Assembly (NCBI GenBank): GCA_905193145.1
Contig: CAJJNP010000171.1
Coordinates: 1-6,593 of the forward strand
DNA from: an uncultured Odoribacter sp.
GTDB taxonomy: Bacteria > Bacteroidota > Bacteroidia > Bacteroidales > Marinifilaceae
Direction of reading: 5' to 3'
DNA length: 6,593 nt
Below the pieces are notes generated by a model. It ran no database searches, had not been told where the DNA came from, and was given only the letters and a program-made list of their open reading frames with translations. The number at the start of each line of letters is the position of its first letter. The first letter of the stretch is position 1. The position numbers and the translations under genes are program-made. Positions 1 to 6,591 of the stretch are shown one piece after another.

Positions 1-1
1 A

Positions 2-337
2 TATCACAAACAAGAATACTACCCTCTATGGATAGAAGATGCTGAAATGGAATTCGAAGGTACTCTTCTTCCCCAAAACGCCAAAGACGAAAGCGGAATC
101 GGTAAATATTGGGTATTATATGCTTACCCTTGGGGATATGCCGACAATGGACTCAACAAAGAAGATACATCAAATTTCAAAATAGAATGGGCTGTGGATA
201 AACAGGGAAATCCAGTACACCTGCCTGGTGTGGATTTTATAAAAATATATACAGGAGTCAATCAATACTGCGGATGGTTAGGAGAAACATCTACCGAAGT
301 AATGGGAATCAATGACTTACATTTACTAAATCAATAA
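2..337 (+). CDS. C-terminal part of a secreted Bacteroidales cell-surface protein (PKD-like family), 5'-truncated by the window edge
   Basis: The reading frame is open from base 2, giving 111 residues before the stop at 335-337. The internal ATG at 47 is not a likely start because the conserved sequence HKQEYYPLWI lies before it. The segment reads as the end of a family of secreted Bacteroides proteins usually annotated 'PKD domain-containing' or 'cell surface protein'. From memory, that family's C-terminal half has the pattern YYPLWI, YVLYAYxWGYADN, FxIxWAVDxxGNPVxLPG, then VYTGVNQxCGWLGETSTE, and ends in DLHL. All of these are visible here, ending at GINDLHLLNQ. The missing N-terminal part would normally hold a signal peptide and Ig/PKD-like modules. 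The next gene starts 14 bases downstream, so the two are probably one operon. Such proteins often neighbour DUF5074 propeller proteins and TonB-dependent receptors, which suggests a role in ligand capture at the cell surface. The biochemical function is not known to me. The family match is fairly sure and the role is inference. Confidence 0.8.
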   Translation, partial: YHKQEYYPLWIEDAEMEFEGTLLPQNAKDESGIGKYWVLYAYPWGYADNGLNKEDTSNFKIEWAVDKQGNPVHLPGVDFIKIYTGVNQYCGWLGETSTEVMGINDLHLLNQ

Positions 338-351
338 TTAATTTGTTATTT

Positions 352-2931
352 ATGAAAAATATATTATTTCTATTTTTAGCCATTACTGTCTGCGCAACCA
401 TACAAGGAGGAGTTCTTTCAGAACGACAAATAATAACAGAAGAAACATCCGTTAGCGGCCAATTTACCTCAAATGAGCCAACAACAATCAGCGTCACTTT
501 ACCTGAGACATTAAATACTATTCTCAGTGATGAACCACCGACAATTACTGCTATCATATCAGGAGAGACTGATATGCCTAAAGGGTATAACCTCAGTTGG
601 TATATATGCGATAAAAATGGTAATACAGATACCTCCAAAACTATTTTGACTCAAGTAAGTAAAGGATCAGACGGGAAAAAAGGTACATTGGTCTTTGCAG
701 GAGGAATAGGCATTACTTACATTAAAGCTGTTATTATAGATAAAAATACTTGGATAAAATATGAATCCAATTTATGTTGCGTAACGGTAGGAGCACCGAA
801 AAAAACAATTACCGATCTCCGTTTCGAAAAAGAAATGATCACGGCCGGTATACGAGAAAATATAGTAAACCAATTAATCATCTCTCCTCAAGATGCCACA
901 TTTACTCAGATTTCTTATGAAAGTAGCAATTCTGAAATAGTACAAGTAACCAAAACCGGTACAGTAACTACAAAAGAGACAGAAGGACAAGCCACTATAA
1001 CAGCCAAAAGTCTGTATCCAACAGGAGAAAATGCCATAATTGCATCCTATACAGTCAACGTTACCAACAACCATCCTGTAACTGAAATTCAATTAGGAAC
1101 CGATGGAAAAATCGAAATAGAATATAAAGACATATACCGTCCCACTCCAATCATTTTACCAGAGAATGCAACTGTAAAAAAGGTAAAATATACCATTAAG
1201 GACAACGAGATAGTTAGTTTTTATCAAGACAATATCGTAGCACACAAAATAGGTGAAACGACCCTCACCGCTACTGCCCAAGACAATAGTGGAGTATCTG
1301 TTACAGTCCGATTAATAGTCAAAGACTTAGATCGTACCCCTTATGACGGATACCAGGATGGAACATTTATTCTGAACGAAGCTTGGTATGGACACGAAAA
1401 CGGAGATATGAATTTTCTTACAAAAGATCAAGAATTAATGTATCGTGTTTATGAACGAGAAAACAAAGGAGAAGCTTTCGGTGCAACGTCATGTTACGGA
1501 ATTGTTTATGGAGGTAATCTATATGTTACATCCAAACAAGAAGAAGATGCAGGCGATCCTAATCCCGGTGGTGGACGTTTAGTAATAATGGATGCCAAAA
1601 CTTTGAAAAAAATAAAAGGATTCGAAACGATAGGTGGAGGCGATGGCCGTTCGATTGTTGGCGTAAATCCTAATAAAATATATCTTGGCACAACAAAAGG
1701 AGTTGTCGTTTTTGATGTCAAAAACATGAAAGTCGGGAACATTATCGAGGGAACTCAAGGTATTGACTTATATAATGGACAAATAGGAGACATGATAAAA
1801 GCTGGAAAATATGTGTTTGCAATCCAGCAAGACAAGGGAACAAATATCATCGATACAGAAACTGACCAACTTATAAAATGTATTGAAAATGTAAACATAC
1901 AAGGTATCACACAGAGCTTCGACGGAAATGTTTGGTTAGCATCCAGTACAACCCTGGACTGTTTAAATCCAGAAACATTAGAAATTGAAGAAACATTAAA
2001 TCTTCCTCAAGGTGCAGAAATCACTTGTTCATGGGGTGCATGGAGACCGACCCCATTCTGTGCAAGTCGTACAAAAAACAATCTCTACTGGAATGGTGGA
2101 AGTAACATAATGGAAGGAGGCTCAAACTATTATTGTTACGAAATAGGAACTGAAATTAACAATCTTAAGCCCTTATTTACAATCTCAGAACTTGAAGGAT
2201 CGGCACCCGAGACGAAACAAACAACTTATGGAACCCTTCGGTATGATGATCGTACTGACGAATTATTGATAATGACAACTCAAAGCGGAGGTAGCACTAA
2301 CTATGAACACAACTGGATACATATCGTAAATGGTACCAGTGGAGAATTGAAAAAGACACTCAAATTGAAACAATATTATTGGTTCCAAGCAATACCGATC
2401 TTCCCCGATAAATATGCACCAGAAATAAATAATTTGGAAGAATCATTATCACTAAAGATTAATGATGGAACCCAAAAAATAAATTTAGCAGGAAAAATTA
2501 CAGATAAAGATAACTTGGCATATAACATTACCAAAACGTTGAAAAACATAGGCAATGAAACAATAGCCACAGCAACTTTAGAAAACAACTTATTGGTAAT
2601 TACTCCTAAATCTGCTGGAGAAACTACTATAACATTAGCTGTCGAATCTAATGGTGTAATTACAGAGCAACCAATCCACATAACTGTATCCAAAGGTACC
2701 GGAATCAACGATATAGAAACACCAAAAGCCGTTTACAGTAAAGATAATCAAATCATAATATATGGATACGAAGGGTATCAGTTTGTCTTATATGATGAAA
2801 GTGGAAAAGCCGTAAGTACTTTTCAAAGCACAAACAAAAACTTTTCTATCAAACCAAATATTCCCAGCGGCTTGTATATTCTGAAAGGTAACAATGCGAC
2901 TGAATGTATTAGTTATAAAGTAATGCTTTGA
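352..2931 (+). CDS. Secreted multi-Ig-domain DUF5074/YncE beta-propeller surface protein with a T9SS-like C-terminal domain
   Basis: I chose the ATG at 352 (859 residues, MKNILFLFLAITVC). The frame also offers a TTG at 343, but the ATG begins a clean signal peptide. Approximate layout: signal peptide 1-20; Ig-like module 25-146; two Big_2-like modules 152-237 and 242-324; a beta-propeller of DUF5074/YncE type 335-685, opening FILNEAWYGHENG with repeating blades such as GGRLVIMDAKTLK and GTNIIDTETDQL; a further Ig-like module 690-780; and a C-terminal region 785-859 resembling the Por/T9SS sorting domain (VLYDESGKAV, then PSGLYILKG). DUF5074 propellers include BtuG, the surface corrinoid-binding partner of BtuB in Bacteroides. 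BtuG itself is about half this size, so ligand identity cannot be assumed. The cysteine in ITVC has Val at -1, a poor lipobox, so lipoprotein anchoring is doubtful. No SD is seen, as usual in Bacteroidetes. Codons are AT-rich compared with the oad genes. The domain reading is fairly sure; corrinoid binding is speculative. Confidence 0.85.
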   Translation: MKNILFLFLAITVCATIQGGVLSERQIITEETSVSGQFTSNEPTTISVTLPETLNTILSDEPPTITAIISGETDMPKGYNLSWYICDKNGNTDTSKTILTQVSKGSDGKKGTLVFAGGIGITYIKAVIIDKNTWIKYESNLCCVTVGAPKKTITDLRFEKEMITAGIRENIVNQLIISPQDATFTQISYESSNSEIVQVTKTGTVTTKETEGQATITAKSLYPTGENAIIASYTVNVTNNHPVTEIQLGTDGKIEIEYKDIYRPTPIILPENATVKKVKYTIKDNEIVSFYQDNIVAHKIGETTLTATAQDNSGVSVTVRLIVKDLDRTPYDGYQDGTFILNEAWYGHENGDMNFLTKDQELMYRVYERENKGEAFGATSCYGIVYGGNLYVTSKQEEDAGDPNPGGGRLVIMDAKTLKKIKGFETIGGGDGRSIVGVNPNKIYLGTTKGVVVFDVKNMKVGNIIEGTQGIDLYNGQIGDMIKAGKYVFAIQQDKGTNIIDTETDQLIKCIENVNIQGITQSFDGNVWLASSTTLDCLNPETLEIEETLNLPQGAEITCSWGAWRPTPFCASRTKNNLYWNGGSNIMEGGSNYYCYEIGTEINNLKPLFTISELEGSAPETKQTTYGTLRYDDRTDELLIMTTQSGGSTNYEHNWIHIVNGTSGELKKTLKLKQYYWFQAIPIFPDKYAPEINNLEESLSLKINDGTQKINLAGKITDKDNLAYNITKTLKNIGNETIATATLENNLLVITPKSAGETTITLAVESNGVITEQPIHITVSKGTGINDIETPKAVYSKDNQIIIYGYEGYQFVLYDESGKAVSTFQSTNKNFSIKPNIPSGLYILKGNNATECISYKVML

Positions 2932-2998
2932 TAAATTAAAGAAAAGTCTTTTTTAAATATAGAGTAAAAGCACCTATAATAAACAAAATACAGTAGAA

Positions 2999-3062
2999 AT
3001 CCGGAATATAAGAGAACAATTTCAACGATTCATGAAATCCTCATATATTCCGGATAATTTTT
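2999..3062 (+). terminator. Two-tier hairpin plus T-tract, probable terminator of the surface-protein transcript
   Basis: A perfect 12-bp inverted repeat pairs 2999-3010 (ATCCGGAATATA) with 3044-3055 (TATATTCCGGAT). It is followed two bases later by five T residues at 3058-3062 and more pyrimidines. Inside the loop a second 6-bp stem pairs 3019-3024 (ATTTCA) with 3033-3038 (TGAAAT). The hairpin lies 67 bases after the stop of the propeller gene and 37 bases beyond the end of the convergent oadB gene. On the - strand the same stem has no T-run directly after it, so termination of the oad transcript here is less certain. Confidence 0.7.
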
Positions 3063-3092
3063 CTTATAAAACAAGGGTAATATTAAAAATAT

Positions 3093-4328
3093 TTACGCCA
3101 AGAACGAAATCAGCACTCCCGCAGCCACGGCCGAGCCGATAACCCCGGAAATATTACTTGCCATGCAATACTGCAACACATGATTTTTCGAATCGTACTT
3201 CAAAGCTATTTCATTTGCCACACGGCTGGCCATAGGTACGGCACTCAGTCCGGTAGCACCGATCAGCGGATTGATCTTTTTCTTGGAGAAGAGATTGAAC
3301 AGCTTCACAAAAAGAATACCTCCGGCAATACTTAATGCAAAAGCAAGGAAGCCGCCCACTACGATACCGATTGTTGTCCAATTCAAGAAAGCCTCCGTAG
3401 TCATGGTTGCACCTACCGAGAGCCCGAGGAAAATGGTAGCTGCATTCATGATGCTATTAGAAGCGGCATCAAACAGACGGAACGTATTGCTACCGATCTC
3501 TTTCACCAGATTACCGAACATCAACATACCGATCAAAGGCACGGCACTCGGCACAAAAAGGGCAACAACCGTAGTCACCACAATCGGGAAAACAATCTTC
3601 AAAACGCGCAGATTCTTGATCTCAGTCTTCGAAGGATACTTCTTCTCCTCCTCCTTCATATTGATGCTCAACTCTTTCTTACTGCAAAGCAGACGGACTA
3701 CCATCGGAATAATTACCGGTACCAAAGCCATATAAGAATATGCAGCAATAGCAATCGGCCCCAACAGATGCGGAGCTAACTTAATAGTGGTAAAGATAGC
3801 CGTAGGACCGTCAGCACCACCGATAATACCTAATGAAGCGGCTTCTTTGGGAGTAAATCCCATCAGGATAGCCACTAACAGCACTGTAAAGATGCCCAAC
3901 TGAGCGGCTGCTCCGAATATAGAGAGATGCAGATTGCGCAACATCGGACCGAAATCGGTCAATGCACCTACACCCATAAAAATAATCGGCGGCAGAAAGC
4001 CGGTCTTTATCAACATATAATAGATGAAGTTCATCAATCCCAATTCATGGGCAATGTCGTGTAAGGGCATTTCCCAAATGCTCTTCATCACACCGTTCAC
4101 CATCACCATACCGTTTTCGTCCGCTTGGATCACTCCCATATCACCGCCCGGAAAGTTGGCAAGCAACACACCGAAAGCGATGGGCACCAATAACAATGGT
4201 TCATACTGTTTCTTAATGCCCAGATAGAGCAGAACGAAAGCGATGGCGTACATTATCAGAAACTGCGGTTCGGCAATGATATTGCTGAAAGCAGTCATGT
4301 CGTATAAGTTCTCAAATATCTCGTTCAT
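3093..4328 (-). CDS. oadB: Sodium-translocating oxaloacetate decarboxylase-type beta subunit (carboxybiotin decarboxylase)
   Basis: This 411-residue, highly hydrophobic protein belongs to the OadB/MmdB/GcdB family. These inner-membrane subunits decarboxylate carboxybiotin on the alpha subunit and couple the reaction to Na+ export. Diagnostic motifs are GIIGGADGPTAIFTT (167-181) and INPLIGATGLSAVPMASR (352-369), with the glycine-rich end NISGVIGSAVAAG (392-404). Residues shown to matter in Klebsiella OadB have counterparts with the same spacing: D173 (for D203), Y199 (Y229), N353 (N373), G357 (G377), S362 (S382) and R369 (R389). The length is a little under the roughly 433 residues of the Klebsiella protein. 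The ATG overlaps the TAA stop of oadA by one base (TAATG), with AGGA two bases upstream of the ATG, so translation is probably coupled. It is the last gene of the operon. Family assignment is very sure. Which acid the complex decarboxylates is set by the alpha subunit, not by this protein. Confidence 0.95.
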   Translation of the reverse strand: MNEIFENLYDMTAFSNIIAEPQFLIMYAIAFVLLYLGIKKQYEPLLLVPIAFGVLLANFPGGDMGVIQADENGMVMVNGVMKSIWEMPLHDIAHELGLMNFIYYMLIKTGFLPPIIFMGVGALTDFGPMLRNLHLSIFGAAAQLGIFTVLLVAILMGFTPKEAASLGIIGGADGPTAIFTTIKLAPHLLGPIAIAAYSYMALVPVIIPMVVRLLCSKKELSINMKEEEKKYPSKTEIKNLRVLKIVFPIVVTTVVALFVPSAVPLIGMLMFGNLVKEIGSNTFRLFDAASNSIMNAATIFLGLSVGATMTTEAFLNWTTIGIVVGGFLAFALSIAGGILFVKLFNLFSKKKINPLIGATGLSAVPMASRVANEIALKYDSKNHVLQYCMASNISGVIGSAVAAGVLISFLA

Positions 4329-6157
4329 TATCCTATCTTCATTAATACATCATCTTCAGAAACAGTATCTCCCGGATTGACACAAATAGCTGTCACCGTG
4401 CCACCGAATTCCGCACGGATAGCATTGTAGGTCTTCATGGCTTCCACATAGCAGAGTACATCACCCTCTTTCACCGCATCACCTACTTTCAAAGCCGTCT
4501 CCTGTGCATTTTTCACCAAGAAGAATTTTCCTTCCAATGGAGAAAGTACATCTTTGCCCTCTCCTGCCGGAGCAGTGGCTGCCGGCGCAACAGGGAGTTC
4601 GGCATCACCGTAAGCCACCGTAACACGATAAGCTTGTCCGTCTACTTGTACGGTGAGAGTTTTCGGTTTGGCGTCTTCCAACGGAGATTTATCCCGTTCG
4701 GTACGACGCTTGGCAACATCTTCCAGGAAGTCTTCTTTCGCTTTGCCACTTTTATAAGCCTCGTATTGTGCAGGATGCATGGCATATTCAAAGAGTTCCT
4801 CATCGTCCTGCCCTGTCTCCCACTTCTGCTCTTTCATCAATTTACGATATTTATCGAGCGCATCGGGATAGTTATCCTGCGGATTGCCATCGAAGAACTT
4901 ACGGCCTTCGCGTTCGGCTTTCTCGATAATTTCGGGAGCCAATTGCCCCGGCAGACGTCCTGCTTTACCCAAAATCATATCCCAGATATCATCGGCAATC
5001 ATTCCCCAACGGTCTTTACCTTTCTCCATAGCGATCACGTTCATCATAGCCAGATTCTTGACGTATTGGCTGAACGGCGTCACCAAAGGAGGATAGCCCA
5101 CACGGGGCCATACATAAGCCACTTCGTTGAACAGTTTGATAAGCAGTTGATCCTGCGTCATAAAGGGCAGATTGTGTTTCGCTTTGTATTTGTTGATAGA
5201 CTCTAAATTAGTTTCCAAATCGGCCATAAGGCTGCCCATCATACCACCCGGGAGCCCAGGAGCAATCAGTAGAGAATTCATCAGGCGGTTCTTCGGACTG
5301 ATGTAGAGACCGAGAAAATCGTCCATAAATTCCTGCACCAAAGCACGTACTTTCATGTAAGCCTCCATATTGATCTCCGGCACCTGGAATCCTGCATCTT
5401 TCAGCATGGCCTGCACACTGAGCAGATCGGCATGTCCGGTTCCCCACGAGAGGGGTTCCATCCCTACGTCGATATAGTCGCATCCGGCTTCACAGACTTC
5501 GAGAATGCTTGCCATATTGAAACCGGGCCCGGCATGGCTATGATACTGAATGGGGATTTCGGGATGCGCAGCCTTGATATTGGCTACTATTCTACCCAAA
5601 GAGACGGGACGACCGATGCCTGCCATATCCTTGATACAAATTTCATCGGCTCCCAATTTGATTAATTCCAAAGCCATGTTGGTGTAATACTCCACCGTGT
5701 GGATGGGGGAATGGGTAATGCAGAGCGAGCATTGCGAAATCATACCGGCATCGTGGGCGTAGGTAATAGAGGGAGCAATGTTGCGGACATCATTCAATCC
5801 GCAGAAAGTACGTGTGATGTCAGTACCCTGAGCTTTCTTTACCTTATAGAAGAGTTTACGCACATCGGCAGGAACAGGACTCATGCGAAGTCCGTTGAGA
5901 GCACGATCGAGCATATGAGTTTGTATACCGGCTTCGTGGAAAGGTTTTGTCCAGTCACGGACAGCACGATTGGGATTTTCACCAAATAAAAGATTTACTT
6001 GTTCAAAACCACCGCCATTGGTTTCAACACGGGCAAAACATCCCATTTCGATAATAGCAGGAGCTACTTTAACGAGCTGGTCTACACGGGGTACATACTT
6101 TCCGGCACTCTGCCACATGTCTCTGAAAACCAAGCTGAATTTGATTTCTTTTTTCAT
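4328..6157 (-). CDS. oadA: Oxaloacetate decarboxylase-type alpha subunit: carboxyltransferase fused to a biotin carrier domain
   Basis: This 609-residue cytoplasmic subunit transfers CO2 from a 2-oxo acid, probably oxaloacetate, to its own biotin. Layout: HMGL-like carboxyltransferase barrel about 5-290; PYC/OADA conserved domain about 295-490; a short Ala/Pro linker near 520-534; and a biotinyl domain 535-609 with EAMKT, biotinylated lysine K575, 34 residues before the end. Catalytic features are present: metal ligands D13 (in FRDMWQ), H206 and H208 (in YHSHAG), the active-site lysine K176 (in IKDMAG) and the threonine T360 (in VTPFSQ). Several family signatures are altered: DTTLRDxxQS has become SLVFRDMWQS, WGGATFD has become NGGGFE, and IDTA...GGTSQP has become IDVG...WGTGHAD. 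The substrate may therefore differ, or this is a Bacteroidales subtype. The ATG at 6157 follows oadG by 19 bases, with AGGA very close to the start. The 5S/OadA fold rules out a methylmalonyl-CoA (MmdA) alpha subunit. Family is sure; substrate is moderately sure. Confidence 0.92.
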   Translation of the reverse strand: MKKEIKFSLVFRDMWQSAGKYVPRVDQLVKVAPAIIEMGCFARVETNGGGFEQVNLLFGENPNRAVRDWTKPFHEAGIQTHMLDRALNGLRMSPVPADVRKLFYKVKKAQGTDITRTFCGLNDVRNIAPSITYAHDAGMISQCSLCITHSPIHTVEYYTNMALELIKLGADEICIKDMAGIGRPVSLGRIVANIKAAHPEIPIQYHSHAGPGFNMASILEVCEAGCDYIDVGMEPLSWGTGHADLLSVQAMLKDAGFQVPEINMEAYMKVRALVQEFMDDFLGLYISPKNRLMNSLLIAPGLPGGMMGSLMADLETNLESINKYKAKHNLPFMTQDQLLIKLFNEVAYVWPRVGYPPLVTPFSQYVKNLAMMNVIAMEKGKDRWGMIADDIWDMILGKAGRLPGQLAPEIIEKAEREGRKFFDGNPQDNYPDALDKYRKLMKEQKWETGQDDEELFEYAMHPAQYEAYKSGKAKEDFLEDVAKRRTERDKSPLEDAKPKTLTVQVDGQAYRVTVAYGDAELPVAPAATAPAGEGKDVLSPLEGKFFLVKNAQETALKVGDAVKEGDVLCYVEAMKTYNAIRAEFGGTVTAICVNPGDTVSEDDVLMKIG

Positions 6158-6176
6158 ATTCCTAATTAGTTGTGTT

Positions 6177-6434
6177 TTACAATTTTTCTACTTTCGATAC
6201 TTTACCCTTGCCTTGGGTTACTACATTGACGGCGGCAGTAATGGCAGCTAAGATATTACCGGGAATAGCCGCAGGAACGCGGGAAGCCTGTTTGGCAGGT
6301 ACGACTTCTTCCGGAGCATATTTGTTGACCAACGAAATCAATAGTTTACCCAGATAAATGACGATAAGTAAAATTACAAACACAGTAGCCATACCGACTA
6401 CCATCAGCAAAAACGCTGTTTCTAAGTTTTCCAT
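6177..6434 (-). CDS. oadG: Oxaloacetate decarboxylase-type gamma subunit (small membrane anchor)
   Basis: This 85-residue protein is first in the operon, where OadG is expected. It has one hydrophobic segment at about 8-34 (AFLLMVVGMATVFVILLIVIY) followed by a charged, Pro/Ala-rich cytoplasmic tail (PEEVVPAKQASRVPAAIPG), the usual OadG plan. In known complexes the gamma subunit holds alpha and beta together at the inner membrane and speeds the carboxyl transfer. The tail segment NILAAITAAVNVVTQ corresponds to the AAIAAAVH-like tail of other OadG proteins, but Asn stands where His is common. The whole protein contains no histidine, whereas Klebsiella OadG binds Zn2+ through C-terminal histidines. 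The ATG at 6434 is preceded by an AT-rich leader with no SD. Stop and oadA start are 19 bases apart. Small size and low conservation make sequence identity alone weak, but position and topology make the call strong. Confidence 0.9.
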   Translation of the reverse strand: MENLETAFLLMVVGMATVFVILLIVIYLGKLLISLVNKYAPEEVVPAKQASRVPAAIPGNILAAITAAVNVVTQGKGKVSKVEKL

Positions 6435-6458
6435 ATAATAAATTATTAGTTGTTTGAT

Positions 6459-6476
6459 CGATTTTTCAAAAAATCG
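6459..6476 (-). promoter_or_regulatory. Short A/T-rich inverted repeat just upstream of oadG
   Basis: CGATTTTT (6459-6466) and AAAAATCG (6469-6476) form a perfect 8-bp inverted repeat with a 2-base centre. Beyond one mismatch, two further pairs are possible (6456-6457 with 6478-6479). It ends 24 bases before the oadG ATG and overlaps the predicted transcription start. It could be an operator palindrome or a weak 5'-leader hairpin. No regulator can be named. Confidence 0.35.
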
Positions 6477-6478
6477 TT

Positions 6479-6509
6479 CGAAATTACCAATAAAAGAAGA
6501 AAAAATAAA
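6479..6509 (-). promoter_or_regulatory. Candidate Bacteroides-type promoter for oadG-oadA-oadB
   Basis: Read on the - strand, TAATTTCG at 6486-6479 matches the Bacteroides -7 element TAnnTTTG at five of six fixed positions. TTTA at 6509-6506 matches the -33 element TTTG at three of four, with a 19-base spacer. The predicted start would be near 6472, leaving a leader of about 38 bases before the oadG ATG. The region is very AT-rich, so a chance match is quite possible. Confidence 0.3.
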
Positions 6510-6545
6510 GGAGGAAAAGAATAAAAAAAGCTAAATCGCAATTAG

Positions 6546-6591
6546 AAATAATGTGCCAATAAATAATGTGCCAATAGGACAATGTGCCAAT
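6546..6591. repeat. Three spaced direct copies of AATGTGCCAAT upstream of the oad operon
   Basis: The 11-base sequence AATGTGCCAAT occurs at 6550-6560, 6565-6575 and 6581-6591. The first two sit inside a perfect tandem 15-base duplication (6546-6560 and 6561-6575). The third has an altered spacer (AGGAC) and a 16-base period. On the oad-sense strand each reads ATTGGCACATT. The array reaches the window edge and may continue. I recall similar GTGCCAAT intergenic repeats in Bacteroides genomes, but cannot confirm that here. It could be a regulatory site array or a neutral short tandem repeat. Confidence 0.8.

Noticed and set aside
343..351. TTG at 343 as the start of the propeller protein
   Set aside because: The ATG at 352 begins an ordinary signal peptide (MKNILFLF); the TTG would only add three residues and lies six bases from the previous stop.
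1..352. Cobalamin riboswitch or TonB receptor that would prove a corrinoid locus
   Set aside because: Everything up to 337 is coding, and the 14-base gap before the next gene is too short for a riboswitch.
2938..2952. Second terminator just after the propeller gene (AAAGA...TCTTT then T-run)
   Set aside because: The stem is only about five A/T-rich pairs; the 2999-3062 hairpin is much stronger.
3271..3735. 154-residue open frame on the + strand
   Set aside because: It lies antisense inside oadB; a shadow of the conserved membrane protein.
4634..5206. 190-residue open frame on the + strand
   Set aside because: It lies antisense inside oadA, whose domains are intact throughout; no recognisable motifs and no leader. 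A shadow frame.
3093..6434. Methylmalonyl-CoA decarboxylase (mmdA-type) operon
   Set aside because: The alpha subunit has the HMGL-like OadA/5S fold with a fused biotin domain, not the acyl-CoA carboxyltransferase fold.
6509..6562. AGGAGG at 6509-6514 on the + strand as a ribosome binding site for a small gene
   Set aside because: The ATG at 6551 is followed by two codons and a stop, and it lies far beyond SD range.
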